A stretch of 64,000 nucleotides of DNA from Bacillus sp. FJAT-47783 (GTDB lineage: Bacteria > Bacillota > Bacilli > Bacillales > Aeribacillaceae): NCBI RefSeq assembly GCF_022808615.1, contig NZ_JAKZKS010000013.1:18924-82923 (forward strand). The letters are read 5' to 3'. Positions 19,359-28,574 of this stretch are shown here, piece after piece (position 1 is the stretch's first letter; every line of letters starts with the position of its first letter). A model generated the notes under the pieces. The model did no database searches, had not been told where the DNA came from, and was given only the letters and a program-made list of their open reading frames with translations. The translations under genes and the position numbers were made by a program.

Positions 19359-20186
19359 TTAGTAAACGACTTTTTTCGCTTGTGAAATGGTATGTTCCTC
19401 TTTTTTGCTCATTACATACATAATGGCCAACACGACCACTAAGACGACGCTGCCAATCCAAAAATATTGACCATTTTCTCCTTTAAAAATGTATTGATAG
19501 AAGAGACCGCCAAAAGAACCACCTAACATTGGGCCAATAACTGGAATCCACGCATACTCCCAATTGGAACGACCTTTGTTCGGGATAGGTAGAACGAAAT
19601 GAGCAATTCGCGGACCTAAATCCCTAGCTGGGTTAATGGCATATCCTGTCGTTCCTCCTAATGATAAACCGATACTAACAATTAAAAAACCGACGATAAG
19701 GGGATTTAAACCTTCTGTAAATTCATTTGCTCCAATCGCTAAGATGCCTAAAACTAATATAAATGTACCAAAAACTTCGCTAAAAAAGTTGGCAAATCGG
19801 TTCGAAATAGCAGGACCCGTTGAAAAGACGCCTAATTTAACACCTGGATCTTCTGTTTCCTTCCAGTGAGGTAAATAATGAAAATAAATGAGAACAGCAC
19901 CTATAAACGCTCCGATCATTTGGGCAACAATATAAGATGGTACTTGCCCCCAAGAAAATTCACCTACAAAAGCAAGCCCAAGTGTAACGGCTGGATTTAA
20001 ATGGGCTCCGCTAATCCCTCCAACAGCATATACCGCCATAGCAACACCTAATCCCCATCCGAATGTAATGACAATCCATCCAGAGTTATGTGCTAACGAC
20101 TTTTTTAAGCTGACACCAGCGCACACACCTGCTCCTAAAACAATTAATATCATCGTACCTATTAATTCTCCCATAAAAGCTGACAT
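19359..20186 (-). CDS. glpF: Glycerol uptake facilitator, aquaglyceroporin
   Basis: A 275-residue MIP-family channel with six membrane segments and the two half-helix motifs GAHLNPAVTLG and GYAINPARDLGPR. The D after the second NPAR is the marker of glycerol rather than water channels. It imports glycerol for GlpK, encoded just downstream. A GGGGGAAG ribosome site precedes the ATG. The long leader of about 345 bases carries the GlpP-type hairpin and a dispersed repeat, and the promoter overlaps a cre box. Confidence 0.95.
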   Translation of the reverse strand: MSAFMGELIGTMILIVLGAGVCAGVSLKKSLAHNSGWIVITFGWGLGVAMAVYAVGGISGAHLNPAVTLGLAFVGEFSWGQVPSYIVAQMIGAFIGAVLIYFHYLPHWKETEDPGVKLGVFSTGPAISNRFANFFSEVFGTFILVLGILAIGANEFTEGLNPLIVGFLIVSIGLSLGGTTGYAINPARDLGPRIAHFVLPIPNKGRSNWEYAWIPVIGPMLGGSFGGLFYQYIFKGENGQYFWIGSVVLVVVLAIMYVMSKKEEHTISQAKKVVY

Positions 20187-20250
20187 CTATCTTCCCCCTA
20201 TTCAATAATTTTAGTGTAATGGAGTTCAAGAACAAAAGCGCGAGAGCTTC

Positions 20251-20400
20251 ATTAAAGCGGCGTACAAACTGTTCCATTTCAGTAGGAGATAAAGGAAACT
20301 CAGGCGAGTATGTGAGTCGATGTTGACTTATCGTACGGATGGAATAGGAAGTTTGCTAGCCACTAACGCCGAAGCTAGACGCAAAACACTATGAACAAAG
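20251..20400 (-). repeat. Dispersed intergenic element, copy 2 (in glpF leader)
   Basis: Minus-strand homologue of 15675-15790, about 30 bases longer because of an insertion next to the GGCTAGC block. It lies between the GlpP leader hairpin and the glpF start, so it is transcribed in the glpFK message. Confidence 0.75.
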
Positions 20401-20440
20401 TTGTCCACAGTTAGGAAATTTACAATTTCCTAAACAACGA

Positions 20441-20510
20441 CAAAAAAGATCCACAACAAATAACCCCCTATAATTAGGAAGGAACTTGTTGTGGATCTCC
20501 TTTTCTCCAT
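20441..20510 (-). promoter_or_regulatory. glpFK leader: GlpP-controlled terminator/antiterminator
   Basis: 13-bp arms AGATCCACAACAA and complement (20447-20498) and TTTTTTG after it on the minus strand. Its left flank GGAGAAAAGGAGATCCACAAC is one base longer than, but similar to, the glpD leader. The hairpin gttaggaaatt...aatttcctaaac (about 20410-20434) follows downstream. Confidence 0.85.
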
Positions 20511-20531
20511 CACAACTATTAACTTGATAGA

Positions 20532-20561
20532 ATAGTATCATAATTATGAAAGCGTTGTCAA
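20532..20561 (-). promoter_or_regulatory. glpFK promoter with overlapping cre site
   Basis: Minus-35 TTGACA (20556-20561) and minus-10 TACTAT (20532-20537), 18 bases apart on the minus strand. The sequence TGAAAGCGTTGTCA (20547-20560) fits the CcpA consensus TGWAANCGNTNWCA at every position and overlaps the minus-35, so glycerol use should be repressed when glucose is present. Confidence 0.85.
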
Positions 20562-20564
20562 CAC

Positions 20565-21116
20565 TCAAAATGGAAGCCACAAATCTTCTCTCGATGTTGT
20601 AACAGCAGTCGCTCCAGCATTTAAGGCATTTACAACATCCTCTTTGGAACGAATTAACCCTCCAGCAAATATCGGAATACCTGTTTTCTCTTTAATTTCA
20701 TCGATTAATGATGGAATAATACCAGGCATCACTTCGATAAAATCAGGCTCATACTTTTTGATCAGCGCTAAACTTTTCTCCAGTGCCCCAGTATCGAGTA
20801 AGAAGATTCGTTGAATCGCATATACCTTTTTTTGCTTCGCTTTTGCAATAACGGAAGACCTTGTTGAAATGAGCCCATCCGGTTTAATCTCTTGACATAA
20901 AAATTCAGTAGCATACTCATCATGTTTTAACCCTTGAATTAAATCAACATGGATAAATAATTTCTTCTTTTTCGATTTCGCTTCATTGACTAAGCCTTTC
21001 AATTGCCCTAAATGACTATCAAGCAATACTCCGTATGCATAGTCACTCTTTAAAAACCGGTCGAACTGCTTCATACTTCGTAAAGCTGGAAGAACGGATT
21101 GCCCATGAAAACTCAA
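20565..21116 (-). CDS. glpP: GlpP, glycerol-3-phosphate responsive antiterminator
   Basis: A 183-residue RNA-binding antiterminator with a TIM-barrel-like fold ([60 protein letters not shown]). In Bacillus subtilis GlpP with glycerol 3-phosphate binds leader RNA of glpFK and glpD and prevents early termination; both leaders here share sequence blocks that could be its target. TTG start with AAGGAG about nine bases upstream; the ATG four codons further in is an alternative with a worse site. Its stop lies only a few bases from the glpFK promoter. Confidence 0.92.
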   Translation of the reverse strand: MSFHGQSVLPALRSMKQFDRFLKSDYAYGVLLDSHLGQLKGLVNEAKSKKKKLFIHVDLIQGLKHDEYATEFLCQEIKPDGLISTRSSVIAKAKQKKVYAIQRIFLLDTGALEKSLALIKKYEPDFIEVMPGIIPSLIDEIKEKTGIPIFAGGLIRSKEDVVNALNAGATAVTTSREDLWLPF

Positions 21117-21321
21117 TAGTAGTCACTCCTTCTTATTCTAACATCCCTTCTCCCTATTATAAGTAGCTCTTCATCATTTTCAACGTTTGATTTCCGCACA
21201 GCTTTCGCATTTAATGAATTGGTGGAGGATAATCATTTTCTACACAATAGACCGCTCAGAAAGCAATTGTTTTAATGATCTTTAGCAAAAGATCGTAGCA
21301 GGAAGCCTTTTGTTCCTATAA

Positions 21322-21371
21322 AATATTTTACGCCAGATGATTTCATATAAGATCGTTTGGCGTAAAATATT
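21322..21371. other. Perfect 14-bp inverted repeat
   Basis: Arms AATATTTTACGCCA and TGGCGTAAAATATT are separated by 22 bases. It covers the end of the PIN-domain pseudogene and is followed on its minus-strand side by TTTTATAGG, so it may be its terminator. Confidence 0.5.
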
Positions 21372-22002
21372 CACAATCTAGCTTTTTGAACTCCTTATGA
21401 TCCCACGTTAATACTGGAACGTTTCTTCTTTATTTATCACAAAGTAATGCATCAGCAAAATCGACATTCTTTTCTGAATATAATCTTAACACATCTATTA
21501 CATTATCCTCTTCTAGTTCGACATTTTCTGATTCTATAATATCAATGAGATATTCAGTAACTAATTGTTTTTCCAGTTTAAAAAATGTCTTTAATAACCA
21601 ACAGCATTCAGCAATGACTATTGTAGGAATAATTAAAGTCACTTCATTGTTATCAACTTTTTCAACTAGCTTTACAACCGTACTATATTTCAATTCGTCA
21701 TCTTTAACTATTAATCTTATTAGACGAGGGCCCGTTCCTTCTTCGAACGCACCTTTCCCAAACCGGTCAATGACAACGATTGCGACGTTCTCTAACTGCA
21801 TGTTGTGCTGTTGAACAAGGGTTTGGAAGTGTCTAAGACAGACGAGATCGCTTTCAATAAATAGTCGCTGTTCTCGTTCATTTTTGATGAAGGTATAACC
21901 GTTCTTTTCCAAAGCTAGGCACCATTTTCGTAAGGTGCTATCACCAATCCCTAAGGTATGGCTCACTTCTTTTGTACTGTAAGCTCGTTCTTGCGATTCC
22001 AT
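21343..22002 (-). pseudogene. Chimeric HTH / PIN-domain pseudogene with in-frame stop
   Basis: Residues 1-90 resemble the DNA-binding N-terminus of plasmid-type DUF3967/RacA-like proteins (YSTKEVSHTLGIGDSTLRKW, then LRHFQTLVQQHNM). From about residue 92 the sequence switches to a PIN ribonuclease (LIRLIVKDDE, VTLIIPTIVIAECCWLLK, VDFADALLCDK). The first PIN aspartate (the usual DTN near the start) is missing at the fusion. A TAA at 21430-21432 ends the frame, but the same frame continues for 28 codons that supply the missing PIN end (VPVLTWDHKEF, DCEYFTPNDLI) to a TGA at 21343. So a helix-turn-helix gene and a PIN toxin were fused by deletion and then inactivated. Good ribosome site (GAGGTTGAAT) before the ATG. 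Confidence 0.8.
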
Positions 22003-22246
22003 TTATTCAACCTCCTCATGGACAACCGTTTTGAGTGGGATGAGACGGGATGTAGAGCGTTCATTTATCCGTTTTAGAAGCATTCGACGGACAACAGGAG
22101 TGACTTACCTGTTTCATAAGGATAAAAAGGTCCAAGAGGACTGCATAAAATCCCCCTTTTTTATGCAAGATTCAATGTATCAGAAAAGGGGAAAACCCTT
22201 GATCCATCAACGATGTATAAAATCCTGCATAAACGAGTCCAAACGA

Positions 22247-22287
22247 AAAACCGCCGATTCCTTGTGGGGCAAGGGATGGGCGGTTTT
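22247..22287. terminator. Terminator downstream of bacteriocin operon
   Basis: Arms AAAACCGCC and GGCGGTTTT with inner pairing ATTCCTTG/CAAGGGAT; T run on the minus strand. It lies 70 bases after the last gene of the bacteriocin operon, with no other gene between. Confidence 0.65.
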
Positions 22288-22357
22288 CATGACTTCCTAT
22301 CATTGGCCTTATGTTAACTAGGTTTGTATGAATTTTGTATAAACTAACAGACTGTTT

Positions 22358-22831
22358 TTATTGCAAGTCCCATATTTCATTGGCTTTAGAAATCATTTTT
22401 TCAATTTCAACTTTATGTTCCTCTAACTGTTGGATAGCAACTGAATCATCTACATTTATTGGATTCATATTTTCATCGACGTAGATCTCATATACTTCTC
22501 CATCATTTTGTAGTCTGATACCATATTCAAATCCACCAAATAATAATGGCCAAATGATTAAGCCATTCATACTTTCTTTTTTACTAACACCTAGGTTACC
22601 GGTAAAGCTTAAATATCCTGGTTTTTTTACGTTATAGAGATATCCATCCTCTTCTTTAATATAGACACCATATTCATTTTTCGGTATTGCTTCTGTAAAT
22701 TTATTATATTTAATTGCTGTTATTAAAAACCAAGCAATATTCCAAATTAGAAAAATTGAAATGACAATTAATAGAATCTTTTTAATACTTATTTTCTTAC
22801 TAGGACTTTCTTTTATACTAGTTTCTTTCAT
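22358..22831 (-). CDS. Membrane-anchored protein of bacteriocin operon, unknown function
   Basis: A 157-residue protein with one N-terminal membrane helix (ILLIVISIFLIWNIAWFLI, residues 19-37) and an outside domain containing GYLSFTGNLGVSKK and IIWPLLFGGFEYGIRLQ. I do not recognise a named family; the gene overlaps the ATPase gene by an ATGA (22828-22831), so it belongs to the export operon. A role as immunity or accessory protein is possible but unproven. Base composition is clearly more AT-rich than in the glp block. Confidence 0.65.
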   Translation of the reverse strand: MKETSIKESPSKKISIKKILLIVISIFLIWNIAWFLITAIKYNKFTEAIPKNEYGVYIKEEDGYLYNVKKPGYLSFTGNLGVSKKESMNGLIIWPLLFGGFEYGIRLQNDGEVYEIYVDENMNPINVDDSVAIQQLEEHKVEIEKMISKANEIWDLQ

Positions 22832-23436
22832 AAACTTACCACCACCCCTCCTTGCTTTTTTATTTCTTCATCGTGTGTAACAAGTATAATTGTTTTACCT
22901 TGTTCATTTAGTTGCTTTAAGATTCTTAAAACTATATTGGCATTATTCTTATCAAGGGAACCTGTAGGTTCATCAGCTAGGATAATATCACATTTTTTGA
23001 GCATTAATCTGGCTAAAGCTACTCTTTGTTGTTCTCCACCTGATAATGTATAAACTTTTTTGTTTAATTTATTCTCTAATCCCACAATACTTAAGGCTTC
23101 TTCTATTGATAATTCAGTTTTACAGTCCTTACGAATCAGCTTTAAATTTTCTTTAACGGTTTTACCGTCAATAAGTGCGAAATTTTGAAATAAAAATCCT
23201 ATTTTAGTTCTAAAATAATTTAAATGATTCCTTTTGTTTTTTATGTCAATACCGTCAACGATGATGTCTCCTGCATCTATTTTTTCAATAGCTCCAATCA
23301 TATTCAGTAATGTTGTTTTTCCACAACCACTAGGACCTGAAAAAATGACAAATGACCCATCATCTATTGTTAAATTGAAATTTGAAAATAAAATTTTATC
23401 ATCGAACTTCTTAGTTAAGTTTTTAATTTCAATCAT
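22828..23436 (-). CDS. Bacteriocin export ABC transporter, ATP-binding protein
   Basis: A 202-residue ATPase of the MacB/LolD-like group: Walker A GPSGCGKTT, Q-loop FLFQNFALI, signature LSGGEQQRVALARL, Walker B IILADEPTGSLD, and H-switch VTHD. Length and partner match the ATP-binding subunits that accompany lactococcin 972-type bacteriocins. It overlaps the permease gene upstream (ATGA at 23433-23436) and the small membrane gene downstream, indicating one tightly coupled operon. Expected function: energise export of, or immunity to, the small secreted peptide encoded first. Confidence 0.9.
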   Translation of the reverse strand: MIEIKNLTKKFDDKILFSNFNLTIDDGSFVIFSGPSGCGKTTLLNMIGAIEKIDAGDIIVDGIDIKNKRNHLNYFRTKIGFLFQNFALIDGKTVKENLKLIRKDCKTELSIEEALSIVGLENKLNKKVYTLSGGEQQRVALARLMLKKCDIILADEPTGSLDKNNANIVLRILKQLNEQGKTIILVTHDEEIKKQGGVVVSL

Positions 23437-25403
23437 ATATTCCCTCCTTTAAGTATTTTCTGAATTTTACCTTTTTCAGTTTTGTGAATATAAAACAAAA
23501 TTAGAAAATACTCTAGAAATAAAATAATCATTCCTGCAAGGATTAGATAATAAAATTTGTTAAATTCAATGAGCCAAGCAATAATAACGGAAGTTAAAAT
23601 ACTCAATATTGTAGTTACTATTGTGATTAAAATAATTTTTCTATGCTTTTCGAATATACTGTGTCCTATGACTTTCTTAATAGCAAGTTCAATTGCGTTT
23701 ACTTCATATTCTAATTTAATAATTGAATTTATAATAATAAATTCTAAAGCTAAGACTAAAATACTAAAAACAAAATTCATATATAAGATTCTCTTAGCAA
23801 TAATCCATTTGTTTTCATAGTTTTCAAAAACATTTGTTTTACTAACAATTTGATTAGTTAAATTATGATCAGCAACAAATTTATTAAATTCATCATCTGA
23901 TATTTTATACATAATATCATGTACATAGTTTATTTTTTGTGAATCGTCTGGTTGTTTTTCAAGTATATCTATTGACATATTATTATAAAGAATGACTGGA
24001 TTCTTTACTAAATCACTTCGGTATACATAATTTTCATCGATGCTGATGATTTCTATGTTTTCGTTGTAGTAAATGATTTCATAATTATAGATTAGAGAAT
24101 CTCCTTCATAAAAATTGATTGCTTCTTTTAACTCTTGAATAATCAGAGAATCATTTTTCATTTTTTGAGGCAAAATAAAATAAAAATCCTTGTTTAGATT
24201 AATTTCATTCAACTTCTTGATTTTTCCTGATAAATAATCATAAGAATTTTTATTTGCTAAAATTCCTTCTGTTTTTGAAAAGTTAGAGATATTAACTAGT
24301 GAAATTGCATTAAATTTTTTAAAGAATTCCCTGTAAAAATTCGCCTGTACTTTTGCGCTTTCTGTAAGTGTATTATGCAATGAACTATCACTATTAGGGG
24401 TAGGTTTATACTCTAATCTAGTATAATAATAGTCGTCATGCTCCTGAAAAAAGGACTTTTGTTTGTACAGATTATAGGAATCAAGAATGAAAACTAGATT
24501 GCTAGAGATAATGAGAGTTGTAAGCACGGATGTGATTAACTTTAAACTATAATTAAGTGACAATAACTTTTTAGAACCTATGCTATTGGAAAAAACTTCT
24601 TTAATATTGTAAAAATACAAATTTAGATAAATGAATGAGTTTGATATTAATAAAATAATGAAAGCAATCAGGGAAATATCAAATCTAAAAAACACATGTG
24701 TATATTTTGATAATATGTATATTATTGTTAAAAAAATGGATACTAACACAAAGGAATCAATAAATATATTCTTCCAGAAGATTATATTTATTGATTCACC
24801 CATTGAGATTCTAATCAGATTTTCCTTTTTTTGAAGTATGGCATCATAAAATGTTAGTAATAAAATTATGCTTATAATAAGGAACCAAATAAAAATAATA
24901 TTGTTTCTTATATCATTCCGTTTATAACCTTCTTTTGGGTGATTACCAGCATATTTATCGATTAGCTCCATTTTAAATTCGTTAACTTTTTCTTTTTCAC
25001 CAATGACATAGAAGTCATTAATATTTTCCATATCAGGTATTGTTTTAAATTCGTTAAATTCGAATCTAATATTACCTAAAAACAGACTTTTATATTCTTG
25101 ATTAAATATATTTAAATTCTTATTTATGTATTTTTCTACCCCGTTAGATCCATAAATTTCAAACTCAGTAAGAAAAGTACTACGGAGAGTTTTAGTGAAA
25201 GTGAATACTTCAACTTCATTATTTTGAGCTGAATTAAGTATATCATTTACCATCTCTTCATCCGTTATATTTGGTTGTAAATACAGAGTTGTATTGTGAA
25301 ATTGAGTATAAAAGTTATTTAAACGAAAGATATGACTTTCACCAATAATTAGCATACCGATGAAGAGAATACAAAAACTAATAATATACTTGATTACTTT
25401 CAA
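23433..25403 (-). CDS. Bacteriocin-associated integral membrane protein (DUF1430-like)
   Basis: A 656-residue membrane protein with an N-terminal helix, a large outside segment (about 30-165), three or four helices (165-310), a second outside segment (about 310-540) and three C-terminal helices. This layout matches the roughly 650-residue seven-segment proteins (DUF1430 group) coded between a lactococcin 972-like bacteriocin and its ATPase. It is FtsX/MacB-like, so it is probably the permease for the ATPase. Leu/Ile/Asn/Lys-rich coding with many AAT, ATA and TTA codons differs from the neighbouring core genes and suggests recent acquisition. Confidence 0.82.
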   Translation of the reverse strand: MKVIKYIISFCILFIGMLIIGESHIFRLNNFYTQFHNTTLYLQPNITDEEMVNDILNSAQNNEVEVFTFTKTLRSTFLTEFEIYGSNGVEKYINKNLNIFNQEYKSLFLGNIRFEFNEFKTIPDMENINDFYVIGEKEKVNEFKMELIDKYAGNHPKEGYKRNDIRNNIIFIWFLIISIILLLTFYDAILQKKENLIRISMGESINIIFWKNIFIDSFVLVSIFLTIIYILSKYTHVFFRFDISLIAFIILLISNSFIYLNLYFYNIKEVFSNSIGSKKLLSLNYSLKLITSVLTTLIISSNLVFILDSYNLYKQKSFFQEHDDYYYTRLEYKPTPNSDSSLHNTLTESAKVQANFYREFFKKFNAISLVNISNFSKTEGILANKNSYDYLSGKIKKLNEINLNKDFYFILPQKMKNDSLIIQELKEAINFYEGDSLIYNYEIIYYNENIEIISIDENYVYRSDLVKNPVILYNNMSIDILEKQPDDSQKINYVHDIMYKISDDEFNKFVADHNLTNQIVSKTNVFENYENKWIIAKRILYMNFVFSILVLALEFIIINSIIKLEYEVNAIELAIKKVIGHSIFEKHRKIILITIVTTILSILTSVIIAWLIEFNKFYYLILAGMIILFLEYFLILFYIHKTEKGKIQKILKGGNI

Positions 25404-25483
25404 AAAAATCCCTCCGTAGTTTGAGTAGCGTGTTTACATAATATATATTGTTAATTCCAAATAGTATAGAATCAGTATGGAAT

Positions 25484-25822
25484 TTAATATGATATGCTGT
25501 ATTGGATATATGATCCACTATGTCTAACTTCTATTTTTGCCCATGCTCCATCACTAGCATTTTTAGAATAAGCACCATTTCCATTGCTGACTGTTGCAGT
25601 ATGATCATATACAGAATGTGTTGTATGAGTATAATCTTCGTCAATCCAAGCAGTATTAAATCCATATCTCATTAACCAGTTAGTACCACTAGCAGTAAGT
25701 TCCCAAGATTTTGAAAAGGATTGCCCACTACTACTTTTGGTGTACGTTGTTGCATCTGCAGGTGTTATTGAAGAACCTAATAAACCCAAAGCTAATGCAG
25801 TACAAATTAATAGTTTTTTCAT
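25484..25822 (-). CDS. Lactococcin 972-like bacteriocin precursor
   Basis: A 112-residue secreted protein. Start at 25822, with GGGGG eight bases upstream, gives a clear signal peptide (MKKLLICTALALGLLGSS, then an ADA-type cleavage site). The C-terminal part contains WLMRYGFNTAWIDEDYTHTT, HSVYDHTATVSNGNG and ASDGAWAKIEVRHSG, which follow the lactococcin 972 pattern (Trp..YG, paired Tyr/His, H.ATV, Gly.WAK). Lactococcin 972 binds lipid II and blocks septum formation. No cysteines, so no disulphide or lanthionine chemistry. It is the first gene of the export operon; 80 bases separate it from the permease. Confidence 0.85.
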   Translation of the reverse strand: MKKLLICTALALGLLGSSITPADATTYTKSSSGQSFSKSWELTASGTNWLMRYGFNTAWIDEDYTHTTHSVYDHTATVSNGNGAYSKNASDGAWAKIEVRHSGSYIQYSISY

Positions 25823-26056
25823 AGATTTTTCCCCCTTTAATTTCCTAAAAAGATTTTTATGATACAACTAAATACAATTAAACTAACCACTCATCACCTC
25901 ACAAGATTTATGTATTGACAGCGCTATCGCTATTAATATTTCTACATCAAGGTATAAAATCCTTTATTTTCCTTATTTTTATTATATTATTTGACATTAC
26001 TACCAGTTATTGCGCTGTAATTTCAAGAGGAATTTTTTGGTTTATTTCATCATTCC

Positions 26057-27773
26057 CTACCTTTCAAGCTCCATACTTTTGTATCGTTGCTTGGATTTCC
26101 TTTTTCGTTTGGTTGGTTGTTGCTGCTGACGTTTTCGTTCTCTGGTCATTTCCACTGTGGCTTGCTCTAATCCTTTTAGAACGGCATCCAATAAACCTAA
26201 TCCTTTTTCAAGCGATTCGATTTGGCTTTTCCATTCAGGTACTCTCGCTTCCATTTTGTCGAGCTGATCCACTTGTTTTTCAAAGTCAACTCTTCCAGAA
26301 ACACCTTCCTTCTCCATGTAGTATTGAGAACGGTCACGGGCCGCAACCGCATCTTCATATTCTTGCTTGATGGACTTGGAGAAAAGCATTTTTCCTCTCA
26401 AGAATGGGTTATGTTCATATTTCTCGACAATGGCTTGGTGCTTCTCGTAATCACGTAGGTAATCTTCTGCTTGCTCTAAACGTGACCGGTTCTGATCCAC
26501 ACGTTGAATTTCTCCTTGTAGTCTTTGGATTTCCTGTTTTCGATGATGGAACGTTTCTTCGATGTTCTCAATCGGAATTTTTCTTCCTTCTCCGTATTGG
26601 GTATTCAGTTGGACAATCTTCATGGCTGTTTGGAAGCTCATATAACGCATTTCAGGGCGTTTAGGATATAAAAAGGACAAAAGCGTTTTTATGGGCATTT
26701 TCAGCCTTCTGAAGCACATCTCGTTCATAGTGGATTTGTTGACGAGCTTTTTGATTTTTCGCCAAGAGTTCTGGACGCTCGGTTTCATATTGATGTTTGA
26801 TGTCCTCAAATTCCGTTTCGCTGTGGAAGTCAAGCTTCTCACGGTGATAATGAAGCTTTTCCTCACGGAGCTGGATTTCACTTTTGGCTCTTGAAATCGT
26901 CTGTTCAGCTCGCTCTTTCGTGAGTCGATTTTCCTTTAATTTCGACGGATTGAGCCATTGAATGGTTTCGATTTGTTTTTCAGCTTCTTGAATCGTGTTA
27001 TCTTTCCAACGGATATATTGGCTATTCTGATCCAATCGCTTTTCCCATTTATCAAGTTGCTGACGTCTTTCCTGAATCTTGGCCAGACTCGGTTCAGCTT
27101 TTAAGAGTTTGGAAGCCTTTTGTAACTCAACAGGCTCGGTATCTGTATAAAAACACTCGACGTTTCGCTTTTCTTCCTGTTTCCGAGCCATTTCTTGCTC
27201 TAGCGCTTGTTTTTCTTCCCGATACTTTTGAAGCTCCACAACCGTTTGATTATATGCTTGGCGTTCACGATTCAGATTCCCACGTTCCGTCTGAATGCCC
27301 CGTTTTTCCATTTCATGAGCGACATGGCCAAGATGAACCGTTGGCAAGGTTTCCAGTCCACGTGCTTCATGCGAAAGGTGCGAAATACGCTCGTTGATAT
27401 CAGCTCTTTCTAACGCACGATTGGCATAATTCGCCCATTCTGCACGCCAAGATTCTAACTGTTCTTTCTTATTCCAGTCACGATTTTTTGGACCGAAACC
27501 ATCAGCTGTCACTTCTCTTGTGGTCAGCATGACATGCGCATGAGGATTGTTTGGATCATCGCGATGAATCGCAATATCGGCAATCATCCCTTGATGAACA
27601 AAAGTTTCTTGAACATAATCACGAATTAATTCTTCTTGTTCGTGGTGGTTCAATTCTCTTGGTAGCGCAATATTGATTTCTCTAGCCAAACGAGCGTCTT
27701 TTCGTTTTTCAGCATGCTCCACTTCATTCCAAAGAAGCCCTCGATCATAGACCCATTCCTGGGCATTCGACAA
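26057..27773 (-). pseudogene. MobA/MobL relaxase, 5'-truncated and frameshifted
   Basis: Two minus-strand frames make one decayed mobilisation protein. 26661-27773 holds a MobQ-type relaxase middle: REINIALPRELNHHEQEELI, then the histidine motif HRDDPNNPHAHVMLTTREV, then a long coiled coil. The N-terminus, where the first catalytic residues lie, is absent; the frame ends against DNA leading into the IS200 element. Near 26670-26690 the frame shifts and the coiled-coil tail continues at 26057-26690 (YPKRPEMRYMSFQTAMKIVQ). Such genes come from small mobilisable plasmids, so this is the mark of an integrated and broken plasmid. Confidence 0.85.
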
Positions 27774-27859
27774 TTAGGTATACCTATATTGCAAAGTAAT
27801 ACTTACAGAATATTCAATATCACTATTATGGATCATTCACTTCATTGATAACATTACAT

Positions 27860-28495
27860 CTTAAACGACCACTTGCTAAAACAGGTGGATTTAGACATAA
27901 ATGTCGACGACTAAAGTCGTTACCTAAGACTGAAGTCATCTTAAAGCATTTATGCTTAAGCACACTAAACTTGACTAAACTCATTCCTCAATTCTGAAGA
28001 TGTCGTTCTTTTCATCACGAAATTGATTGGCGATGTAATTTCGAATGATTTCCTCTGTCACGGTTCCCACTGTTGCACAAAAATATCCCCTTGCCCATAA
28101 GTGCTGACCCCAATATTTCTTCTTCAGTGCTGGAAATTCATCTTGCAATAACCTTGATGACCTATCTTTTAAGTACTGCATGATTTTACTCGGGGCAAGA
28201 CTTGGGGGACATGACAAAAGTAAGTGAATATGTTCTTTTCCGATACTTCCTTGTAGAATGGTTATTCCACGAGCTTCACACCCTTGCCTGATGAGCTCTC
28301 TTGTTCTTATAGCGATGGGACCGCGTAACACTTTATATCGATATTTTGTTACCCAGATAACATGGTATTTTATATCAAAAACAGCATGACTATTTTTCTT
28401 ATATCCGTCCATACTCTCACCTCTTCATTTAGTATGGACACATCCATATAAGGCTAAAAGCGTATACCGTCTAAAGACGGTGGAGTTAGACCACG
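27860..28495 (-). mobile_element. IS200/IS605-type insertion sequence
   Basis: A single Y1 transposase gene flanked by end hairpins: ACGACTAAAGTCGT at 27907-27920 and ACCGTCTAAAGACGGT at 28466-28481. IS200 elements have subterminal hairpins rather than terminal inverted repeats and make no target duplication, so outer limits are approximate. The element lies at the broken end of the mob gene. Confidence 0.75.
27981..28412 (-). CDS. tnpA: IS200 transposase TnpA (Y1 HUH family)
   Basis: A 143-residue transposase, full length for the family. The HUH motif is EHIHLLLSCPP (about residues 60-70) and the catalytic tyrosine is in IIRNYIANQ (about residue 125). Starts VFDIKYHVIWVTKYRYKVL as usual. 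Acts on single-stranded DNA at the hairpin ends. No TnpB accompanies it. The reading frame is intact, so the element may still be mobile. Confidence 0.93.
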   Translation of the reverse strand: MDGYKKNSHAVFDIKYHVIWVTKYRYKVLRGPIAIRTRELIRQGCEARGITILQGSIGKEHIHLLLSCPPSLAPSKIMQYLKDRSSRLLQDEFPALKKKYWGQHLWARGYFCATVGTVTEEIIRNYIANQFRDEKNDIFRIEE

Positions 28496-28574
28496 CATCT
28501 GTAAGTTAAACGATTTTTTACCTGTTTACGTTTATCCATTCAATGGTTACAATACAAACTAGGTAGGTGAGCTT

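Noticed and set aside
22031..22321. A 96-codon + strand frame before the bacteriocin operon
   Set aside because: It crosses a terminator hairpin, has biased composition and no recognisable domain or start signal.
25915..26370. A 151-codon hydrophobic + strand frame opposite the relaxase tail
   Set aside because: It is the reverse of a Lys/Glu/Gln-rich coiled coil, which typically yields hydrophobic antisense frames.
26661..26700. Programmed frameshift in the mob gene
   Set aside because: The 5' end of the gene is also missing, so simple decay explains the shift better.
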